From Pseudomonadota bacterium (GTDB lineage: Bacteria > Pseudomonadota > Gammaproteobacteria > Burkholderiales > Rhodocyclaceae), in assembly GCA_018262195.1 (NCBI GenBank), contig JAGTRS010000006.1, positions 1 to 64,000 on the forward strand: 64,000 bases of DNA. Direction: 5' to 3'. A program made the position numbers and the translations under genes. A model generated the notes under the pieces. That model was given only the letters and a program-made list of their open reading frames with translations. It was not told the DNA's origin and ran no database searches. Positions 62,615 through 64,000 of this stretch are shown piece after piece (position 1 is the first letter of the stretch; every line of letters begins with the position of its first letter).

Positions 62615-62819
62615 TCTCCCTCTTCCATCCGAGTTCGCGTCAAATCCACACGACAGATGGGGCCATTATAGGATTCCGGACTGGATTTACTACCTTTTCA
62701 ACCCTAGGTCCGGAGGTATCGGAAAATCAAAAATGGCGATTATCTGAGATGCATGAGCATGTTCCATGGACAAACCATTACTTTGGCCAGGGATACGTGC
62801 TCTACCATGGAGCAGTTGT

Positions 62820-63353
62820 TCAGTTTTTGAACAACCCGCCGGGCAACATGCGCTGAACTGTCCCATCGCGTTTGAGCACATGCTTCAGGGCGCCGGCCAC
62901 ATGCAGGACGATCAGGCCGGCACCGCCCCAGACGAAAGCGACGTGCAACAGCTTGAAGGTGCCGTTCAGCGATTCGTCCGGCCAGCCTGCCTTGGCGATT
63001 TCAAAGCCAAAGAACTTGAGCGGATATGAGGTGAAGGACGAGGCGAGGTAGCCGGCCAAGGGCGCCATGACCAGGAAGACATAGAGCAGGTGGTGGGCGC
63101 CGGTCGCCAGCTTGCCTTCCCAGCCACTGGAAACGGCCGGCGGCGCGGGATTCCGGGCGCGCCAGAGCAGACGAATGGCGACCAGCAACAGCATCAGCAA
63201 GCCAAGTGACTTGTGCAGGCCGTAGGCGGCACTGCGCTCGGCGCCCTTGGGCAGATCGGTCATCGTCCAGCCCAGCCAGAGCAGCCAGACGACGATAAGG
63301 GCCTGCCCCCAGTGCAACAAAATGGCCGGCAGGGTATAGCGTTGGGTGCTCAT
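62820..63353 (-). CDS. Cytochrome b561-type membrane protein
   Basis: A 177-residue four-TM protein: H-W (TM1, L-L-H-W-G), L-H-K-S-L-G-L (TM2), G-A-H-H-L-L-Y (TM3), V-L-H-V-A-G-A-L-K-H (TM4). These His pairs would bind two b hemes. Bacterial b561 relatives pass electrons between quinol and periplasmic partners. It overlaps the following beta-propeller gene stop by 4 nt in the leftward direction, so the two are co-transcribed. Confidence 0.88.
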   Translation of the reverse strand: MSTQRYTLPAILLHWGQALIVVWLLWLGWTMTDLPKGAERSAAYGLHKSLGLLMLLLVAIRLLWRARNPAPPAVSSGWEGKLATGAHHLLYVFLVMAPLAGYLASSFTSYPLKFFGFEIAKAGWPDESLNGTFKLLHVAFVWGGAGLIVLHVAGALKHVLKRDGTVQRMLPGGLFKN

Positions 63354-64000
63354 TGGATGCTCACTCCCCAGGGTAATTCGCCAACGGCAATGTCGGCCAA
63401 TTTCTTGTAGCTGGCGGTGTCGATGACCGAGACGCTGCCGGAACGGCCGTTGGCCACATAGAGCTTGCTACCGTCTGGCGTGATCGCCATATTCCACGGG
63501 CGTTTGCCGACTTCGATGGTAGCGATGACGGCATTGCTGGCCACATCGATGGCCATCACTGACGGGTCACGGCCATTCGAGACGAACACCCGCCGGCCAT
63601 CCGGATGTACTGCGATCCCGTTCGGATACTGGCCGGCGGTGATTTCGGCAATCACGCTGCGCGTTGCCACATCAATGGCGTAGACCTTGCCGGCCATTTC
63701 GCTGGCGACGTAGGCGCGGCTGCCGTCAGGCAAAAAACCGATGCCGCGCGGCCGCTTGCCAACCGGAATGCTGGCCACCTGCTGGCGGGCAGCGACATCG
63801 ACGACATCGACCTGCTCCGCCTCTTCGGCGCTGACGTAGAGCCAGCGGCCGTCGGGGCTGAACACGGCATGCTCGGGGTTCTTGCCCTGCACCTTGATGC
63901 GGGCCAGCTCCTTGCCCTGTGGCGCCGCCAGCAGAACGACAGCGTTATCGTCCTCGACCGCCACGGCGAGCAGCTTGCCATCGGTCGACAGGCTGACGCC
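63350..64000 (-). CDS. YVTN beta-propeller protein of PQQ catabolism (partial)
   Basis: The C-terminal part of a gene whose start lies beyond the window (frame open to base 64000). YVTN/PQQ-style repeats recur about every 42 residues: S-P-D-G-R-W-L-Y-V-S, L-P-D-G-S-R-A-Y-V-A-S-E, H-P-D-G-R-R-V-F-V-S-N-G, T-P-D-G-S-K-L-Y-V-A-N-G. This matches the beta-propeller family associated with PQQ-dependent alcohol catabolism, but other YVTN proteins share the repeats. It precedes the b561 gene with a 4-nt overlap. Confidence 0.8.
   Translation of the reverse strand, partial: GVSLSTDGKLLAVAVEDDNAVVLLAAPQGKELARIKVQGKNPEHAVFSPDGRWLYVSAEEAEQVDVVDVAARQQVASIPVGKRPRGIGFLPDGSRAYVASEMAGKVYAIDVATRSVIAEITAGQYPNGIAVHPDGRRVFVSNGRDPSVMAIDVASNAVIATIEVGKRPWNMAITPDGSKLYVANGRSGSVSVIDTASYKKLADIAVGELPWGVSIQ

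Overview
The window looks like the chromosome of a facultatively anaerobic, high-GC betaproteobacterium, most likely Rhodocyclaceae (Dechloromonas/Azonexus-like). This is inferred from gene content and order (FNR-hemN-SafE-copA neighbourhood, Neisseria-type porin, PedF, DNR-like regulator, Fur-type iron sites), not from a marker gene. Almost every gene is an ordinary chromosomal gene. Two stretches are visibly more AT-rich and lack related neighbours: an ATP-grasp gene near 3.6-4.75 kb and a P-loop ATPase near 42.3-43.9 kb.

Region 1 (1-10.7 kb), iron and selenium. The 3' end of feoB and a FeoA-like gene precede two tandem bacterioferritin genes whose active sites are complementary: one keeps the ferroxidase residues and lacks the heme Met, the other is the reverse. 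A Fur-box-preceded bfd, a TonB siderophore receptor / Fe(III)-binding protein / DUF1513 operon behind a Fur-like palindrome, and selD follow.

Region 2 (10.7-25 kb), copper and redox control. A leftward run carries copZ, a GGDEF-EAL protein, copA, uspA, a SafE-like membrane protein and hemN, divergent from fnr with an FNR box between them. Then come a DUF302 protein, a porin, a TonB receptor, tRNA-Gly and tRNA-Asn, a DNR-like regulator with its own FNR-type box, and a DsbA/FrnE-like oxidoreductase.

Region 3 (26-42.2 kb), the main system: a PQQ alcohol dehydrogenase island. Two quinoprotein alcohol dehydrogenases are present. One has the extra Asp (D324-F-D326) diagnostic of lanthanide-dependent enzymes; the other has Ser there (D342-F-S344), as in calcium enzymes. 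Divergent from the lanthanide-type gene is a six-gene leftward operon in which all five junctions are 4-nt overlaps: SoxYZ-like carrier, metallo-beta-lactamase-fold hydrolase, TonB, TonB-dependent receptor, sensor kinase, LuxR-type regulator. The calcium-type enzyme is flanked by PedF cytochrome, a pentapeptide protein, a second kinase/LuxR-type pair of similar layout and a small cytochrome c. My reading is an alcohol oxidation system with metal-dependent enzyme switching and a dedicated outer-membrane metal (possibly lanthanide-chelate) uptake and sensing module.

Region 4 (42.2-64 kb). After an isolated ATPase, an FGE-like protein and an esterase comes a dense group of sensor kinases (47.5-61.7 kb: CHASE hybrid, heme-CxxCH hybrid, multi-TM kinase, HAMP hybrid with Hpt) plus a REC-PAS-GGDEF regulator. 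They surround an aldehyde dehydrogenase / DUF779 / cytochrome c operon. The window ends in a cytochrome b561 and a YVTN beta-propeller gene (cut by the edge) of the type associated with PQQ-dependent catabolism. Alcohol to aldehyde (periplasm, PQQ), aldehyde to acid (cytoplasm, NAD), with electrons going to c-type cytochromes, is the coherent pathway.
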